Shown: positions 25,539-35,506 of the stretch, piece after piece
Numbering within the stretch: the stretch's first letter is position 1
How the letters are laid out: each line of letters opens with the position of its first letter
From: Halobacillus litoralis
GTDB taxonomy: Bacteria > Bacillota > Bacilli > Bacillales > Halobacillaceae
Direction: 5' to 3'
Length of the DNA: 64,000 bases
NCBI RefSeq assembly: GCF_009856445.1
Contig: NZ_WMFA01000002.1
Coordinates: 868,001 to 932,000 of the forward strand
Notes under the pieces: model-generated
What the model was told of the DNA's origin: nothing
The model's database searches: none
What the model saw: the letters and a program-made list of their open reading frames with translations, nothing else
Translations under genes and position numbers: made by a program

Positions 25539-28500
25539 TTATTGAAAGACAAATTCCACTTTTGATCCTTCAGGGCCTGCATCGATTTGCAATTTCGCTG
25601 GAATTTCCTCTTTTAATTGCTGGACATGGGAAATAATTCCGAGCATTCGGTTGCCGTCCTGTAAACTTCTAAGGCAGCCAATCGCTTGTTCTAATGAAAG
25701 GTCATCCAATGTACCGAATCCCTCATCAATGAACAATGTGTCCAACTGAACCCCGCCGGCATGCGCCTGAACCACATCAGCCATTCCAAGAGCTAAACTT
25801 AAGGAGGTTTTAAAACCTTCCCCACCTGAAAGTGTTCTTACTGATCGCTGTTGTCCTGTATGATGATCAATCACCTCAAGATCGAGTCCACTTTGAGCAC
25901 CCCGTTTAGCTATAGCATCACTTCGGATGAGCTGGTATCGGTGGTCTGTCATCTGATCAAGGCGTAAATTGGCCTGTATGAGGATCTCATCCAAATAAGA
26001 AGCCAGCACATACCTCTCCAAAGAGAGGCGTAAATGATTGTCTCCGTTCGCAATTTGAGCGAGCTCAGCAATATCATAATACTTCGCGGCCAGTTCTCCT
26101 TGTTCTTCTACAAGCCGCCGGATATTTTCTTGTATGGATTCATTTTGTTGAAGCGAAACGTTGAGATGATTGACCATTTCCCGCTGCTCGTTTAATTTTC
26201 CTTGCATCTTTTCCAATTTCTCATGAACAGCTTGTAGCTGAGGTCTTTCTTTTTCTTCTAACTTTTGATTCAATTCTTGCAACCGCTCATTAACGACTTG
26301 CACCCGTTGCTTGTATTGCTGAATTTCGTTCGTCATTTGTTCCATGATTTGAGGTGTTCGAATGGCCGATCGATAGGCTTCAATCGAGTCAAAAGAAAAT
26401 TGAACAAGCGTTTGATCAAATTCTGTTTTCCGCTGTTCTGCAGCTTTTTGTGCCTGCTCCAAATAGTTCTTTCCTTCTTCTACTGCTGTTAGGATTTTCT
26501 GCCATTCGTCCCGTTTCTGTTGATATAAGCTTTGTATTTCTATCCAATTTTCCTCTGCTTCTTTATATGACTTTTCGAAACTTGCTGCTTCTTTCACTAA
26601 TTCTTCAGGATCAACACTCGTAGAAGTCACATTTTCTTTCAGTGATTCCAGCTCTGTTCTTCGTTTGGTCTGGTCCTGCTGCTGATCATTGATTGTTCGC
26701 TGTAGCGTCTCTTTTTGGTTTTGCAAGAATTCCAACTGTTGATCCATCTCGTCCAATTTTTTCTCCGTGGATTGAATGTCCTCTATTTTCTCTTTAAGCT
26801 TGTTATACTCCTCAAGCACTTTTCTCATCTCATGAGAGCAATGCTGTCTTTCTTTTTCAATCATCTCTTCAGAAAGTTCATGCTCGATGTCTAAATCATT
26901 CCAGATGCTCTCTGTCAATTGACGTTGAGCTTCCCCGTCAGACTTTACCTGGATCAATTCGTCCTGTGCCTTCTCGAAGTAATGCTCCGCCTCCTTGTGA
27001 CGCTCCCTCAGCTGTTCCACCTGATCTTCATTCAGCACACCTTCTGGTTTCCCTGCGACATCAGGGTGTTCAGTTGAGCCGCATACCGGACAAGGTGACC
27101 CATCATTTAAATGCAAGGATAGGGTATAAGCGTGGTGTTTCCTAATGTCATCCAACGCTTTTTCATACGACTCTTTGAATTTCTGTAACCTTTGTTTTTT
27201 TTCCTGATAGTTTTTGGAAACAGACTGATATTGAGTGCGTAGCTTAGTTAACTGAAGCCATTCTTCAGATAATCTTTCCACCCTTTCCTTTCGTTGTTGA
27301 GAGGTCTGATAGGATTGCTTTTTCTCATAAGCTGCTTCTCTTAAAGACCTTTCACCTTTCACTTTTTCTTTCATCCACTTCTTATCTTGAAGAATTTTTT
27401 GTTCCTTTTCCTGAAAATCAGAAAAAGAACGGCGATTATTGGCTATCTCCCTTTCAAGATTCTCCAGCCCCTGATTTTTCTTTAAAAATTCTTCTACATG
27501 CTCTTTTTCTCTTAATTTTTGTTGCCAGGCCTCTTTCATACGGTCACGATCTTCTTGTTGATCGGCTTTCTTCACATATTCTTCCTGTATCTTATCAAAC
27601 GCCGATTTCACGCGATTGTATGTTTCTTCTCTATCCTTTTGATTCAAAAGGAGCTGGTCAAGTTCTCTTTGTCTTTCCTCGTATTGTTTTTCATATGGGC
27701 GTACTTCCGCTGCTTTCTTGGCATAGGCATGCTCATTCTCCAAATCTTTGATAGCCGCTGAGTTTTCTTCGAGCTTCTTATGCTCTATGGATAACCGATC
27801 CCTTTCTTCAAAAAGATCCAGAAGCTGCTTTGATTCGAAGTACTGGTTCTGAATGTGGTCTGTGGTTTGCTGAAGTTGATCCGCATAAGCTTTTTCATCA
27901 GAAACCATTTGTTTCTGATGGTCGATCCTTTGATTCAATCGTTTTCGTACTTTTGAGAGTTCCTCATTTTCGAGATCAGCGTCAGCTTCTTCCCCCCACA
28001 CGATTCTCTCTTTCTCCTGAGAAATTTTCCACTCAAATTGATTGATCTCCGTTTGTAGTTCCTTCGACTGTTTCTTAAAATAATCAGTGACTTCTGCGAA
28101 AAACTCCGTTTTGAAAATACGTTGAAGGATTTCCTCTCTCTCTTTACTATTTTCAGAGATTAACTTTCGGAATTCTCCCTGTGGGATCATGATCATTTTT
28201 CGAAATTGTTCATAATCAAGGCCGAGGATTTCTTCAATGTATTCGTTCACTTCTTTAATTTTAGATGCTACCAGTTTCTCTTCTTCACCTTGAATGATAT
28301 AGAAATCGGCACGGGCCGGGTCTTCTTTCCACCCTTCGCCACGTTCTTTCCTTTTCATCTGCTTTGGCATTCTTACAATGCGATACGTTTTCCCCCGTAA
28401 TTCGAAAGTGAATTCTACATAAGTTGGTTCTCCTGGATCTGCGAAATGACTCCGCATTGAATCCTGGTCCCGATCGCTTCCGCTTGCACGGCCATACAGG

Positions 28501-28652
28501 GCAAAACACATGGCATCAAAAATCGTTGTCTTTCCTGCCCCGGTAGGTCCAGTGATAAGAAAGATCGATTCTTCACCTAAAGTTGTAAAATCCACTATCT
28601 GCTTATGACGGTAAGGACCGAATGCAGCCATGGTAAGAGTGAGTGCTTTCAT
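25539..28652 (-). CDS. sbcC: Exonuclease subunit SbcC (Rad50-like SMC ATPase)
   Basis: A 1037-residue partner of SbcD in the Mre11-Rad50-type nuclease that opens hairpins and trims DNA ends. Walker A GPTGAGKTTIFDAM near residue 34, two long coiled coils (about 180-500 and 545-860), the zinc hook CPVCGSTEHP near 522 between them, and at the C-terminus the signature LSGGEGFKTSLSLALGMADV and Walker B LFIDEGFGTLD. Its ATG follows the sbcD stop by one base, so translation is coupled. Confidence 0.96.
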   Translation of the reverse strand: MKALTLTMAAFGPYRHKQIVDFTTLGEESIFLITGPTGAGKTTIFDAMCFALYGRASGSDRDQDSMRSHFADPGEPTYVEFTFELRGKTYRIVRMPKQMKRKERGEGWKEDPARADFYIIQGEEEKLVASKIKEVNEYIEEILGLDYEQFRKMIMIPQGEFRKLISENSKEREEILQRIFKTEFFAEVTDYFKKQSKELQTEINQFEWKISQEKERIVWGEEADADLENEELSKVRKRLNQRIDHQKQMVSDEKAYADQLQQTTDHIQNQYFESKQLLDLFEERDRLSIEHKKLEENSAAIKDLENEHAYAKKAAEVRPYEKQYEERQRELDQLLLNQKDREETYNRVKSAFDKIQEEYVKKADQQEDRDRMKEAWQQKLREKEHVEEFLKKNQGLENLEREIANNRRSFSDFQEKEQKILQDKKWMKEKVKGERSLREAAYEKKQSYQTSQQRKERVERLSEEWLQLTKLRTQYQSVSKNYQEKKQRLQKFKESYEKALDDIRKHHAYTLSLHLNDGSPCPVCGSTEHPDVAGKPEGVLNEDQVEQLRERHKEAEHYFEKAQDELIQVKSDGEAQRQLTESIWNDLDIEHELSEEMIEKERQHCSHEMRKVLEEYNKLKEKIEDIQSTEKKLDEMDQQLEFLQNQKETLQRTINDQQQDQTKRRTELESLKENVTSTSVDPEELVKEAASFEKSYKEAEENWIEIQSLYQQKRDEWQKILTAVEEGKNYLEQAQKAAEQRKTEFDQTLVQFSFDSIEAYRSAIRTPQIMEQMTNEIQQYKQRVQVVNERLQELNQKLEEKERPQLQAVHEKLEKMQGKLNEQREMVNHLNVSLQQNESIQENIRRLVEEQGELAAKYYDIAELAQIANGDNHLRLSLERYVLASYLDEILIQANLRLDQMTDHRYQLIRSDAIAKRGAQSGLDLEVIDHHTGQQRSVRTLSGGEGFKTSLSLALGMADVVQAHAGGVQLDTLFIDEGFGTLDDLSLEQAIGCLRSLQDGNRMLGIISHVQQLKEEIPAKLQIDAGPEGSKVEFVFQ

Positions 28653-28653
28653 C

Positions 28654-29808
28654 TTATTTCCCCCTCTCTTCTTTCCTTAGATTATCTATGGCTTGTTCAA
28701 TCAATTCTTTCCGTTCAGGTGGAATAGATTCCCCTTTAATGTCTTCATAAAAAGAAGCAAAGAGGTCTGCGTGTGAAAGCTTCTGTCGCTTTTTGACTTC
28801 CTGCAGTTCTTCCATTTGTAAATTTGTCTTTGATCTCCGTCTTTCCAAATGAAGGATATTCGGATAAACTTTGCGTAATTTGCCCATGGGATCTACGAGC
28901 TGGCCATCATCCAAGAGGCGGACATGCAAATAATTTTCCGGATTTTCAGCGGATTCTCCAGCCAGCAAGTCTTCAAAATATCCTTCGATGACTTGGAAGT
29001 CTCTTATTGGTGTAAGCGGTATCTTTTCCCATTCACACGATCCATCCTGATCCATATCAATCCTTGTCACAGATTTAGCGTGATTCACTTCAGAAAACGA
29101 ATATTTCAAAATTGATCCGCTGTACCTTATATAATCTTCCGTCACTCTTTGGGGCTGATGAAGGTGACCAAGAGCCACATAAGAAAAGGCTTGGAATAAC
29201 CGGGCATCAACATAAGGACTCCCGCCAATCATAGACAGGCGCTCTTCCGATTCCGATTCCATTCCTCCTGCTAAAAAGGAATGGCCGACCCAGACATGGC
29301 GATCATCCATGTTAAAGCGTTGCTTGATATCCTTGATCAGAACTTCCGCTGCCTGTTGATGGGTTTTAATCTCTTGATCTTCAAATACAAACGCCACTTC
29401 TGCAGGCTCAACATATGGGATGAGATGAAAATGAACAGGACCGTCTTCATCGTATAAGGTGACAGGATCCCGCTCTTTTTGTAATTTCGTATCTAAGAAC
29501 AGGCCTTGTTTTCTAAACATTTGGCTGCCGAAATTCAACCGATCGGGACTGTCATGGTTACCCGATATCGCAAGAACCGGGACCTGGAAGTCGTTAATGA
29601 GCGTCGTCAACGTTTCATTTAGTAATTCCACCGCTTGCTTCGGGGGGATGGAGCGATCATAGAGGTCCCCTGCTATAATAATGACATCCGGCTTTTCCCT
29701 CTCTACAATTTCCACAAATTGTTGAAGAATGTAGCGTTGGTCTTCCGTCATATGTACATAGTTCACGATTTTCCCCAAATGCCAGTCAGCCGTGTGTAAA
29801 ATTCTCAT
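28654..29808 (-). CDS. sbcD: Exonuclease subunit SbcD (Mre11-like nuclease)
   Basis: A 384-residue metallophosphoesterase. Metal-binding motifs in order: DWHLGK (residues 8-13), GDLYDR near 47, SGNHDSPDRL near 80, GHSF near 180 and GHLHQPQ near 217. A capping and helical C-terminal region follows for SbcC binding. GAGGTG lies 5 bases before ATG. Operon yozE-sbcD-sbcC, with a 15-base gap from yozE. Confidence 0.96.
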   Translation of the reverse strand: MRILHTADWHLGKIVNYVHMTEDQRYILQQFVEIVEREKPDVIIIAGDLYDRSIPPKQAVELLNETLTTLINDFQVPVLAISGNHDSPDRLNFGSQMFRKQGLFLDTKLQKERDPVTLYDEDGPVHFHLIPYVEPAEVAFVFEDQEIKTHQQAAEVLIKDIKQRFNMDDRHVWVGHSFLAGGMESESEERLSMIGGSPYVDARLFQAFSYVALGHLHQPQRVTEDYIRYSGSILKYSFSEVNHAKSVTRIDMDQDGSCEWEKIPLTPIRDFQVIEGYFEDLLAGESAENPENYLHVRLLDDGQLVDPMGKLRKVYPNILHLERRRSKTNLQMEELQEVKKRQKLSHADLFASFYEDIKGESIPPERKELIEQAIDNLRKEERGK

Positions 29809-29823
29809 GGATCCACCTCTCTT

Positions 29824-30042
29824 TTATTCTTCTTCTATTTTGTATTTCTCATATAATTGATCGAAAACAGATAAAGCAGATGGAAAAGGTGCATTCCATT
29901 CTAAATAGGAACTGATTTCATCATAAGCTTTCGCCTGCTTTGGGAAGCTGTGGTCATCGAACATCCATTCAGCGAGTTGTTTTTCTTCGTTATTCCTTTT
30001 GTTCCCTCTGTATCTCATCATATAGTGATAAAAAGATCTCAT
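29824..30042 (-). CDS. yozE: YozE-family (UPF0346) small protein
   Basis: A 72-residue protein: MRSFYHYMMRYRG start, DDHSFPKQAKAYDEISSYLE in the centre, all hallmarks of YozE/UPF0346, a small helical SAM-like fold of unknown job. AGGAGG is 10 bases before ATG 30042; the frame runs to 30063 without need. First gene of the sbcDC transcript. Confidence 0.88.
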   Translation of the reverse strand: MRSFYHYMMRYRGNKRNNEEKQLAEWMFDDHSFPKQAKAYDEISSYLEWNAPFPSALSVFDQLYEKYKIEEE

Positions 30043-30165
30043 CAGTCTTGTTCCTCCTCGCATATTCCTACATTATTTTTATCATGTTACGGTCTTTACA
30101 GCAAAAGATAATATTGTAAAACTGAAAAACTAATCATTTTGTAAAAATAAGCTAAAATCCAAATG

Positions 30166-30197
30166 AAAAGCCCAGAGATGTAAATCTCTGGGCCTTT
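30166..30197 (-). terminator. Intrinsic terminator of tatC
   Basis: Stem GCCCAGAGAT / ATCTCTGGGC with U-run on the minus strand. Confidence 0.9.
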
Positions 30198-30223
30198 CCA
30201 CGCGCTTTTTGTTTCTAGACAAT

Positions 30224-30979
30224 CTAATCTTCAGATTCCATGAATTCCTGGTGATTTTTAAGCTTCTTACGATAAACAATCCTCGATAGAATAATACTTA
30301 CCTCATACAAAAGGATTAAAGGAAACGCAACCACCAACTGCAGAATGAAATCCGGCGGGGAAATGATGGTTCCGATAATGATTAAAATAAAATACGCATA
30401 TTTACGAACCTTCACTAGAAAGACAGGATTAACAATACCCAGGCTCGTCAAGAACATAATGATGATAGGGATCTCAAATAAAACCGCAAAAGGAATCGTT
30501 ACCCTGAAAAGAAAGCGAAAATACCGCTCCACCGTATAAATTTCGTTGAACATTCCATTATTGAGTGACAAGAGAAAAGGGAGAATCAGCTGGACAAATA
30601 CGATGTACCCAAACGTAAGCCCTGCAAGAAACAATAAAAAGATCGCCGGCACGTAAGATAGTGAAACCCGGCGCTCTTTCGGTGTTAAGGCGGGTTTGAC
30701 AAACAGCCATATTTGCAGGGACAAAATAGGCAAGGTTCCTACAATAGCCACGAGACTGGCAATGGTGAAAATAATCCAAATGATCTCACCCGGGCTTGTC
30801 ATATTCAATTCAAACGGTAAATCTTTAATAAAAAACGTTTGTATTCTTTCAACATAAATAAAGCCGACAATAAAGAAAGTGATAAAAAAAGCCAACGTCC
30901 ATAAAACGCGCTTTCGCAACTCACTCAGGTGATCGGTGACGTTCATTTCGATATCCTGAGTTATTTTTTCTTCTGACAC
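30224..30979 (-). CDS. tatC: Sec-independent translocase subunit TatC
   Basis: A 251-residue six-helix membrane protein that binds twin-arginine signal peptides. Conserved TatC parts: HLSELRKRV (cytoplasmic N-terminus), FTIASLVAIVG, FVKPALTPKERR, FLAGLTFGY and the ISPPD motif near 215. Start is GTG 30979, 8 bases after GGAGG; the GTG at 30988 overlaps the binding site. Last gene of a tatA-tatA-tatC cluster. Confidence 0.95.
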   Translation of the reverse strand: MSEEKITQDIEMNVTDHLSELRKRVLWTLAFFITFFIVGFIYVERIQTFFIKDLPFELNMTSPGEIIWIIFTIASLVAIVGTLPILSLQIWLFVKPALTPKERRVSLSYVPAIFLLFLAGLTFGYIVFVQLILPFLLSLNNGMFNEIYTVERYFRFLFRVTIPFAVLFEIPIIIMFLTSLGIVNPVFLVKVRKYAYFILIIIGTIISPPDFILQLVVAFPLILLYEVSIILSRIVYRKKLKNHQEFMESED

Positions 30980-31057
30980 TACAATCACCTCCAGGCTGAT
31001 AGGAGCCTGACAAAAAGAAGATGCAAGGGAAAGTCCCTTACACCTTCTCTATTCATT

Positions 31058-31246
31058 TTATTCTTTGGTTTTCTTTTCTGCCTTACTGCTTTCATCATCA
31101 GACATGATGTCGCCTGTAGCTTTCTTGAATTCCTTAAGGGAACTTCCGAACGCCTTTCCGATTTCTGGAAGTTTTGAAGGACCAAAAACGACAAGTGCAA
31201 TGATTAAAATCAGAATGAGACCTGGTACACCAATGCTTGATAACAT
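31058..31246 (-). CDS. tatA: Twin-arginine translocase TatA, second copy
   Basis: A 62-residue pore-forming subunit: N-terminal membrane helix (about 8-21, [13 protein letters not shown]), the hinge [14 protein letters not shown], an amphipathic helix, then a charged tail. GGAG is 9 bases before ATG 31246. Lies 49 bases after a close paralog and 78 before tatC. Identity to that paralog is roughly 70% over the first 40 residues, suggesting tandem duplication. Confidence 0.93.
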   Translation of the reverse strand: MLSSIGVPGLILILIIALVVFGPSKLPEIGKAFGSSLKEFKKATGDIMSDDESSKAEKKTKE

Positions 31247-31295
31247 GGTCAATCACTCCATTAGTTATGTCTTTTTGAAAAATTTTAAGCTTATG

Positions 31296-31472
31296 TTATT
31301 TATTCGTTTTTTCTTCACTAGAGTCGCTTGTAAGCTCACGAGCAGAGTTTTTGAATTCTTTCAACGTTTCACCAGCAGCCTTTCCGATTTCAGGCAATTT
31401 CTTCGGGCCGAAAATGACTAAAGCAATCGTCAAAATCAAAATCAGACCTGGTATTCCGATACTTGACAGCAT
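31296..31472 (-). CDS. tatA: Twin-arginine translocase TatA, first copy
   Basis: A 58-residue TatA with membrane helix [13 protein letters not shown], hinge [14 protein letters not shown] and charged tail. ATG 31472 is 9 bases from the AGGCGGTGA binding site and gives the same MLSS start as its paralog; ATG 31478 is also possible but lies too close. First gene of the tat cluster. Confidence 0.92.
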   Translation of the reverse strand: MLSSIGIPGLILILTIALVIFGPKKLPEIGKAAGETLKEFKNSARELTSDSSEEKTNK

Positions 31473-31605
31473 GTCCATTCACCGCCTTCAACACGTACTT
31501 TATATTCATTTTACAAGAGTAGACAAAGAAAAGAAACAACTTCACCAAAAATTCCTTCCCCTCTTACTTCTTTCCTATCATATCATGCTCTGTATTCTAT
31601 TGTCT

Positions 31606-32205
31606 CTACCTCTTCCAGTTTTTAAACAAATCCCTTGCTAATGCATATTCCTCTGGTGTGTTCATATTAAAAAAGTGCATAGAAAGATTCTCCTGCTCAA
31701 TACCAGGAAAAGTGGACAATTCCTTTATCTGTATATGATCAAAAAGCCCCCGGACTTTCCTGCCTCCTTGAGACAAATAAGACTCCAGTTTGTCCAGGAT
31801 CCGGATGTGATAGACCCCGGAGGTCGGGTGAAAGCGTCCTTCGTAAACAGGAATGACAGCATCCGCCGAATCATCCGCTTCTTTAATCAAATGACGATAA
31901 ACCTCATCACTGACAAAAGGAGTATCACATGCAGCCATGACAAACCAGGTGGCCGGTCTTTGTTTCATGACTGCGTGCAATCCAGCGAGTGGTCCTGCAT
32001 CTTCATAAATGTCTCCGACGACCGTGTAAGGCTTTTTTAATGGTTCATCCTGGTTCACTATGATGGTGTCAGTCACCATTGAAAGAGTCGAGGTAATCAA
32101 CTCCAAGGAGGTCATGGAACCCAAAACCAAAGAAGACTTAGCGGTCCCCATTCTTGTCGATCCTCCCCCGTTAAGAATCACTCCACACAAATCCTTTTGT
32201 TGCAT
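31606..32205 (-). CDS. mobA: Molybdenum cofactor guanylyltransferase
   Basis: A 199-residue nucleotidyltransferase that attaches GMP to molybdopterin. The N-terminal GTP loop reads LNGGGSTRMGTAKSSL; in most MobA proteins the second half is MGxDK, so Asp is replaced by Ala here. DAGPLAGLHA near 70 and CDTPFVS near 95 (metal-binding Asp) are intact. Start overlaps the dfrA stop as TAATG, a coupled pair. No other Moco genes are in the window, which makes the pairing with a folate gene odd. Confidence 0.85.
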   Translation of the reverse strand: MQQKDLCGVILNGGGSTRMGTAKSSLVLGSMTSLELITSTLSMVTDTIIVNQDEPLKKPYTVVGDIYEDAGPLAGLHAVMKQRPATWFVMAACDTPFVSDEVYRHLIKEADDSADAVIPVYEGRFHPTSGVYHIRILDKLESYLSQGGRKVRGLFDHIQIKELSTFPGIEQENLSMHFFNMNTPEEYALARDLFKNWKR

Positions 32206-32699
32206 TAGGAACTCTTCCGGTCGTAGGTACGGAAATAATAGTCATACGGGTTCTTTTCATCTTTCAGACCCTTCGTCTCAGAAACAAGTGTCCACTCAGA
32301 TTCGTCATACTGTGGAAAATATGTGTCCCCTTCAAAGCTTGCATCAATATAAGTCAAATACATACAGTCTGCATGAGGAAGCATTTTTTCAAAGAGTACA
32401 CTTCCTCCGATTACAAACCATTCTTTATCCGGGTTATCTTGCTCCATCTTAAGGATCTCATCGATGGAGTGAATCACTGTACATCCTTCCCGGTCGTAAT
32501 TCTTATTACTGGTTATAACGATGTGCTCCCGCTCTGGAAGAGGTTGAGGAAAGGACTCAAATGTTTTCCTTCCCATGATGATGGTTTTCCCCCACGTGGT
32601 GTCTTTGAAAAATTTAAAGTCGTTCGGAATATGCCACGGTAAATCATTGTCTTTTCCAATCAATCTGTTTTTGTCCATTGCAAATATGAATGAAATCAT
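32205..32699 (-). CDS. dfrA: Dihydrofolate reductase
   Basis: A 164-residue enzyme that makes tetrahydrofolate with NADPH. ISFIFAMDKNRLIGKDNDLPWHIPNDFKFFK holds the conserved LPWH and the catalytic acidic residue in NDFKFFK region; MGRKTFESFP and VIGGSVLFEKML are the cofactor motifs (motifs named in parts of this stretch). AAGGGG lies 8 bases before ATG 32699. Overlaps mobA by one base. Unlike in B. subtilis it is not directly coupled to thyA, which lies about 270 bases upstream. Confidence 0.94.
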   Translation of the reverse strand: MISFIFAMDKNRLIGKDNDLPWHIPNDFKFFKDTTWGKTIIMGRKTFESFPQPLPEREHIVITSNKNYDREGCTVIHSIDEILKMEQDNPDKEWFVIGGSVLFEKMLPHADCMYLTYIDASFEGDTYFPQYDESEWTLVSETKGLKDEKNPYDYYFRTYDRKSS

Positions 32700-32970
32700 C
32701 CTTAACACCCCTTCTTTAAGATTTACAGTTATAAAGTGATGGCTGTCTTAAGAAATACTTTATTTTCGGTATTTTTGTGATGTTCAAGGGTCTATCGGTG
32801 ATGGAGAGAATCTTCCAGCAAATCAGCGATTGGTTAGCTCTCAGTGGGTCAGCTACACCATGCTCCCTCATGCAACAAGACATCCCACGCTGCAGTGTCT
32901 CTTCAAGGCAAGTTTAAACCTTATACTGAAGAGGGTTTTTATGGTATTCCCTACAAAGAATCACTTCAGG
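32700..32970. other. Intergenic stretch between thyA and dfrA
   Basis: About 270 bases with no supported ORF or clear terminator. It should contain the dfrA promoter, but only weak -10-like TATAAC near 32730 (minus strand) is seen. A plus-strand frame running into thyA is a shadow. Confidence 0.4.
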
Positions 32971-33930
32971 TTATACGGCTACTGGAGCTTTAATGCTCGG
33001 ATGGGGGTCGTAGCCCTCAATCGTGATATCCTCCATATCGAAATCGAATATACTTTCTTTCTCATTGTTCAACGACAACACCGGTAAGGTTCTAGGTTCT
33101 CTCGTTAATTGTTCATGGATCTGCTTTCTATGATTACTGTATATATGAGCATCTCCTAGAGTGTGAATGAATTCACCGACTTCCAACCCACATTCATGGG
33201 CAATCAGATGGGTCAGCAACGCATAGCTGGCAATATTAAAAGGTACTCCCAGGAAAATGTCACCGCTCCTTTGATACAACTGACACGATAATTTACCATC
33301 CGCGACATAAAATTGAAAAAGAATATGACAAGGTGGTAAAGCCATATTTGAGGGGACATCTTCTGGATTCCATGCAGTTACAAGGTGTCTTCTCGAGTCA
33401 GGGTTATTTTTTATACTCTCTACCACATTTTTAAGCTGATCGATGGTTTGTCCTCTGCTTGTTTTCCATTCCCTCCATTGTTTCCCGTAAACCGCGCCGA
33501 GATCACCAAACTCTTTAGCAAAAGTGTCATCGTTCAGGACCTTTTCTTTAAACGTATCCATCTGCTCTTTATATTGCTTTTTGAACTCTTCATCATTCTG
33601 GCTGCGCCGCCCGAAATCAGTCATGTCAGGGCCTGTATAATCTTCACTCTCCACCCATTTTTGAAAAGCCCACTCGTTCCAAATGTTATTCTTATGTTCC
33701 AATAAATAGCGGATGTTCGTATCCCCTTTCATGAACCATAATAGTTCACTGGCAATCAGCCTAAAAGGAACACGCTTCGTGGTCATGAGCGGAAAACCTT
33801 CTTTTAAATCAAACCGCATCTGGTGTCCGAAAACTGAAAGAGTCCCCGTTCCTGTTCGATCTTCTTTAGAGTTTCCTTCTTTCAACACGTGTTTACACAT
33901 ATCTAAATAAGCCTGTTCATTCTTTGACAT
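32971..33930 (-). CDS. thyA: Thymidylate synthase (long Firmicutes form)
   Basis: A 319-residue ThyA that methylates dUMP with methylene-tetrahydrofolate. The active-site Cys lies in LPPCH near 210; [42 protein letters not shown] (in parts) and the C-terminal IKAPVAV are typical. The roughly 50-residue insert around 90-140 marks the long form rather than the 264-residue E. coli type. GGAG is 7 bases before ATG. Overlaps the ypgQ gene by 14 bases; part of the operon DUF72-ypgQ-thyA. Confidence 0.95.
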   Translation of the reverse strand: MSKNEQAYLDMCKHVLKEGNSKEDRTGTGTLSVFGHQMRFDLKEGFPLMTTKRVPFRLIASELLWFMKGDTNIRYLLEHKNNIWNEWAFQKWVESEDYTGPDMTDFGRRSQNDEEFKKQYKEQMDTFKEKVLNDDTFAKEFGDLGAVYGKQWREWKTSRGQTIDQLKNVVESIKNNPDSRRHLVTAWNPEDVPSNMALPPCHILFQFYVADGKLSCQLYQRSGDIFLGVPFNIASYALLTHLIAHECGLEVGEFIHTLGDAHIYSNHRKQIHEQLTREPRTLPVLSLNNEKESIFDFDMEDITIEGYDPHPSIKAPVAV

Positions 33931-34534
33931 GACTGTACTCCTCTCTGCATTGTTGTTCTCGATAAAACTCTTCTAAGTATTGAAGCATAAATTGATGACG
34001 CCTTTCAGCTTCCTGCTTACCGCTTTTCGTATGCATCAATTCTCTTAGTTTCAAAAGTTTTTCATAAAAATGGCTGATGGCATCTTTTTCATCTTCCTTG
34101 TAAATCGGTTGATTGATGGTCCCGCCAAAAGCAAACGTTCGTGCAATACCTACAGCCCCTATGGCATCTAACCTGTCAGCATCTTGAATGATTTCTCCCA
34201 TTCTTGAATGGGGGACGTCTCCTTTTGAAAAAGATACTGTCCGAATTGCATCAGCAATTGTATCAATCTCATCCTCTGTAAAACCAACATCCGAAAGAAG
34301 TTGATCCCTTTGTTGGATCGCCTTTTCTGGCTGGGCAAACAATTTATGATCTCCCACATCGTGAAGGAGAGCTGCAACTTCGCACAAAAATGGATCCTCG
34401 CCCTCATCGTTCGCCATGGATTTCGCCCACGAGGCTACTCGTTTCATATGGACATCATCATGCCCGCTCGTGTCGTCTTTGAATAAATCATAGACGAAAC
34501 ATCTTATTGTTTCCAATGCTTCCCTTTTGTTCAT
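33917..34534 (-). CDS. ypgQ: HD-domain phosphohydrolase (YpgQ/YedJ-like)
   Basis: A 205-residue HD protein. Metal ligands: His in [10 protein letters not shown] near 25, HD in [10 protein letters not shown] near 57, and Asp in [12 protein letters not shown] near 118. Relatives YpgQ and YedJ hydrolyse nucleoside triphosphates or related nucleotides with Mn. AGGAGG precedes ATG. It lies between the DUF72 gene (9-base gap) and thyA (14-base overlap), so it may adjust nucleotide pools alongside dTMP synthesis; that link is inference. Confidence 0.83.
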   Translation of the reverse strand: MNKREALETIRCFVYDLFKDDTSGHDDVHMKRVASWAKSMANDEGEDPFLCEVAALLHDVGDHKLFAQPEKAIQQRDQLLSDVGFTEDEIDTIADAIRTVSFSKGDVPHSRMGEIIQDADRLDAIGAVGIARTFAFGGTINQPIYKEDEKDAISHFYEKLLKLRELMHTKSGKQEAERRHQFMLQYLEEFYREQQCREEYSHVKE

Positions 34535-34543
34535 GTTTGCCTC

Positions 34544-35401
34544 CTAGAAATTGAAAAGGTCCATTTGTCGTGGATTGAGGTCTTCATACTTGATATCGAG
34601 AAGCTCCTGCATTTGCTTAGCATTATCTGCGGCATCGCCACCTGAATTGTTGTTAAACAGAAGGGTAACCTCAGGAGTCGTTTCTTCAAGTTTTAACACT
34701 TGTTCTTTCCACTCCTGCAATTCTTCCTCATTATACTTATACAAAAAGCGGACTTTCCGCCAGTCTTTCCGACCGTTTTTGTTCCAGCCGTGAATGTTTC
34801 TCCCATGGAAACGGACCAATGTTTTTTCAGGATGGGTAGGTACAAGAACGCGTGGCACTGAACCTTCTCCTGCTTGCGGCTCGTCACAAATACTGTGAAT
34901 CCATTGCTGATCTTTCATGAAAGATAACGTTTGTTCATAATAGTTGGAATCGAACCATGTGCGGTTTCTGAACTCCAACGCCAGTGGGTAATCTTCCATC
35001 CATTCCCGGATATAACGAAGTTTTTTTATGTTCTCTTTACGCACATCGAACCAAGGTGGAAATTGAAATAACAACGCGTTCACCTGGCCACTTTCCCATA
35101 CGGGCTGGATGGATTCTTCATAACGCTTCATCAGATCCTTCGCTTCCTGTACTGTCCTTGCTTCCCTGTCATGACCTGTCAATTGTTGAAATGCTTTAAT
35201 AACAAATGAAAAGGACTCAGGCGTTTCCTTCAGCCACTTTTCATAACGGGAAACGGGTTGGATTGCATAAAAGGCTGTATCTACTTCAACTACAGGAAAG
35301 TGAGAAGCATAAGCGGATAATTTCTCCTCAGATCTTGTCCGGTCCGAATAAAGGGTGGGATGGTCTCCCCATCCTGTCAAACCAATACGTATTGTCACCA
35401 T
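34544..35401 (-). CDS. DUF72 family protein (YunF/YecE-like)
   Basis: A 285-residue TIM-barrel-like protein of the DUF72 family. Typical segments: IGLTGWGDHPTLY at the start, VEVDTAFYAIQP near 37, FVIKAFQQLTGH near 65, ALEFRNRTWF near 140, LVRFHGRNIHGW near 195 and FNNNSGGDAADNAKQM near 248. Function is undetermined; a nuclease or phosphoesterase role has been guessed from the fold. First gene of the operon with ypgQ and thyA. Confidence 0.86.
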   Translation of the reverse strand: MVTIRIGLTGWGDHPTLYSDRTRSEEKLSAYASHFPVVEVDTAFYAIQPVSRYEKWLKETPESFSFVIKAFQQLTGHDREARTVQEAKDLMKRYEESIQPVWESGQVNALLFQFPPWFDVRKENIKKLRYIREWMEDYPLALEFRNRTWFDSNYYEQTLSFMKDQQWIHSICDEPQAGEGSVPRVLVPTHPEKTLVRFHGRNIHGWNKNGRKDWRKVRFLYKYNEEELQEWKEQVLKLEETTPEVTLLFNNNSGGDAADNAKQMQELLDIKYEDLNPRQMDLFNF

Positions 35402-35506
35402 AAATCCCCCTTACCTTCTATATAACCATTCCATCTCCTGTTTCATTCTCAATCGCGTAAAATGTTCGACTTGAATGATTATAGCAGATCATTTTCCAAA
35501 CTTGTA

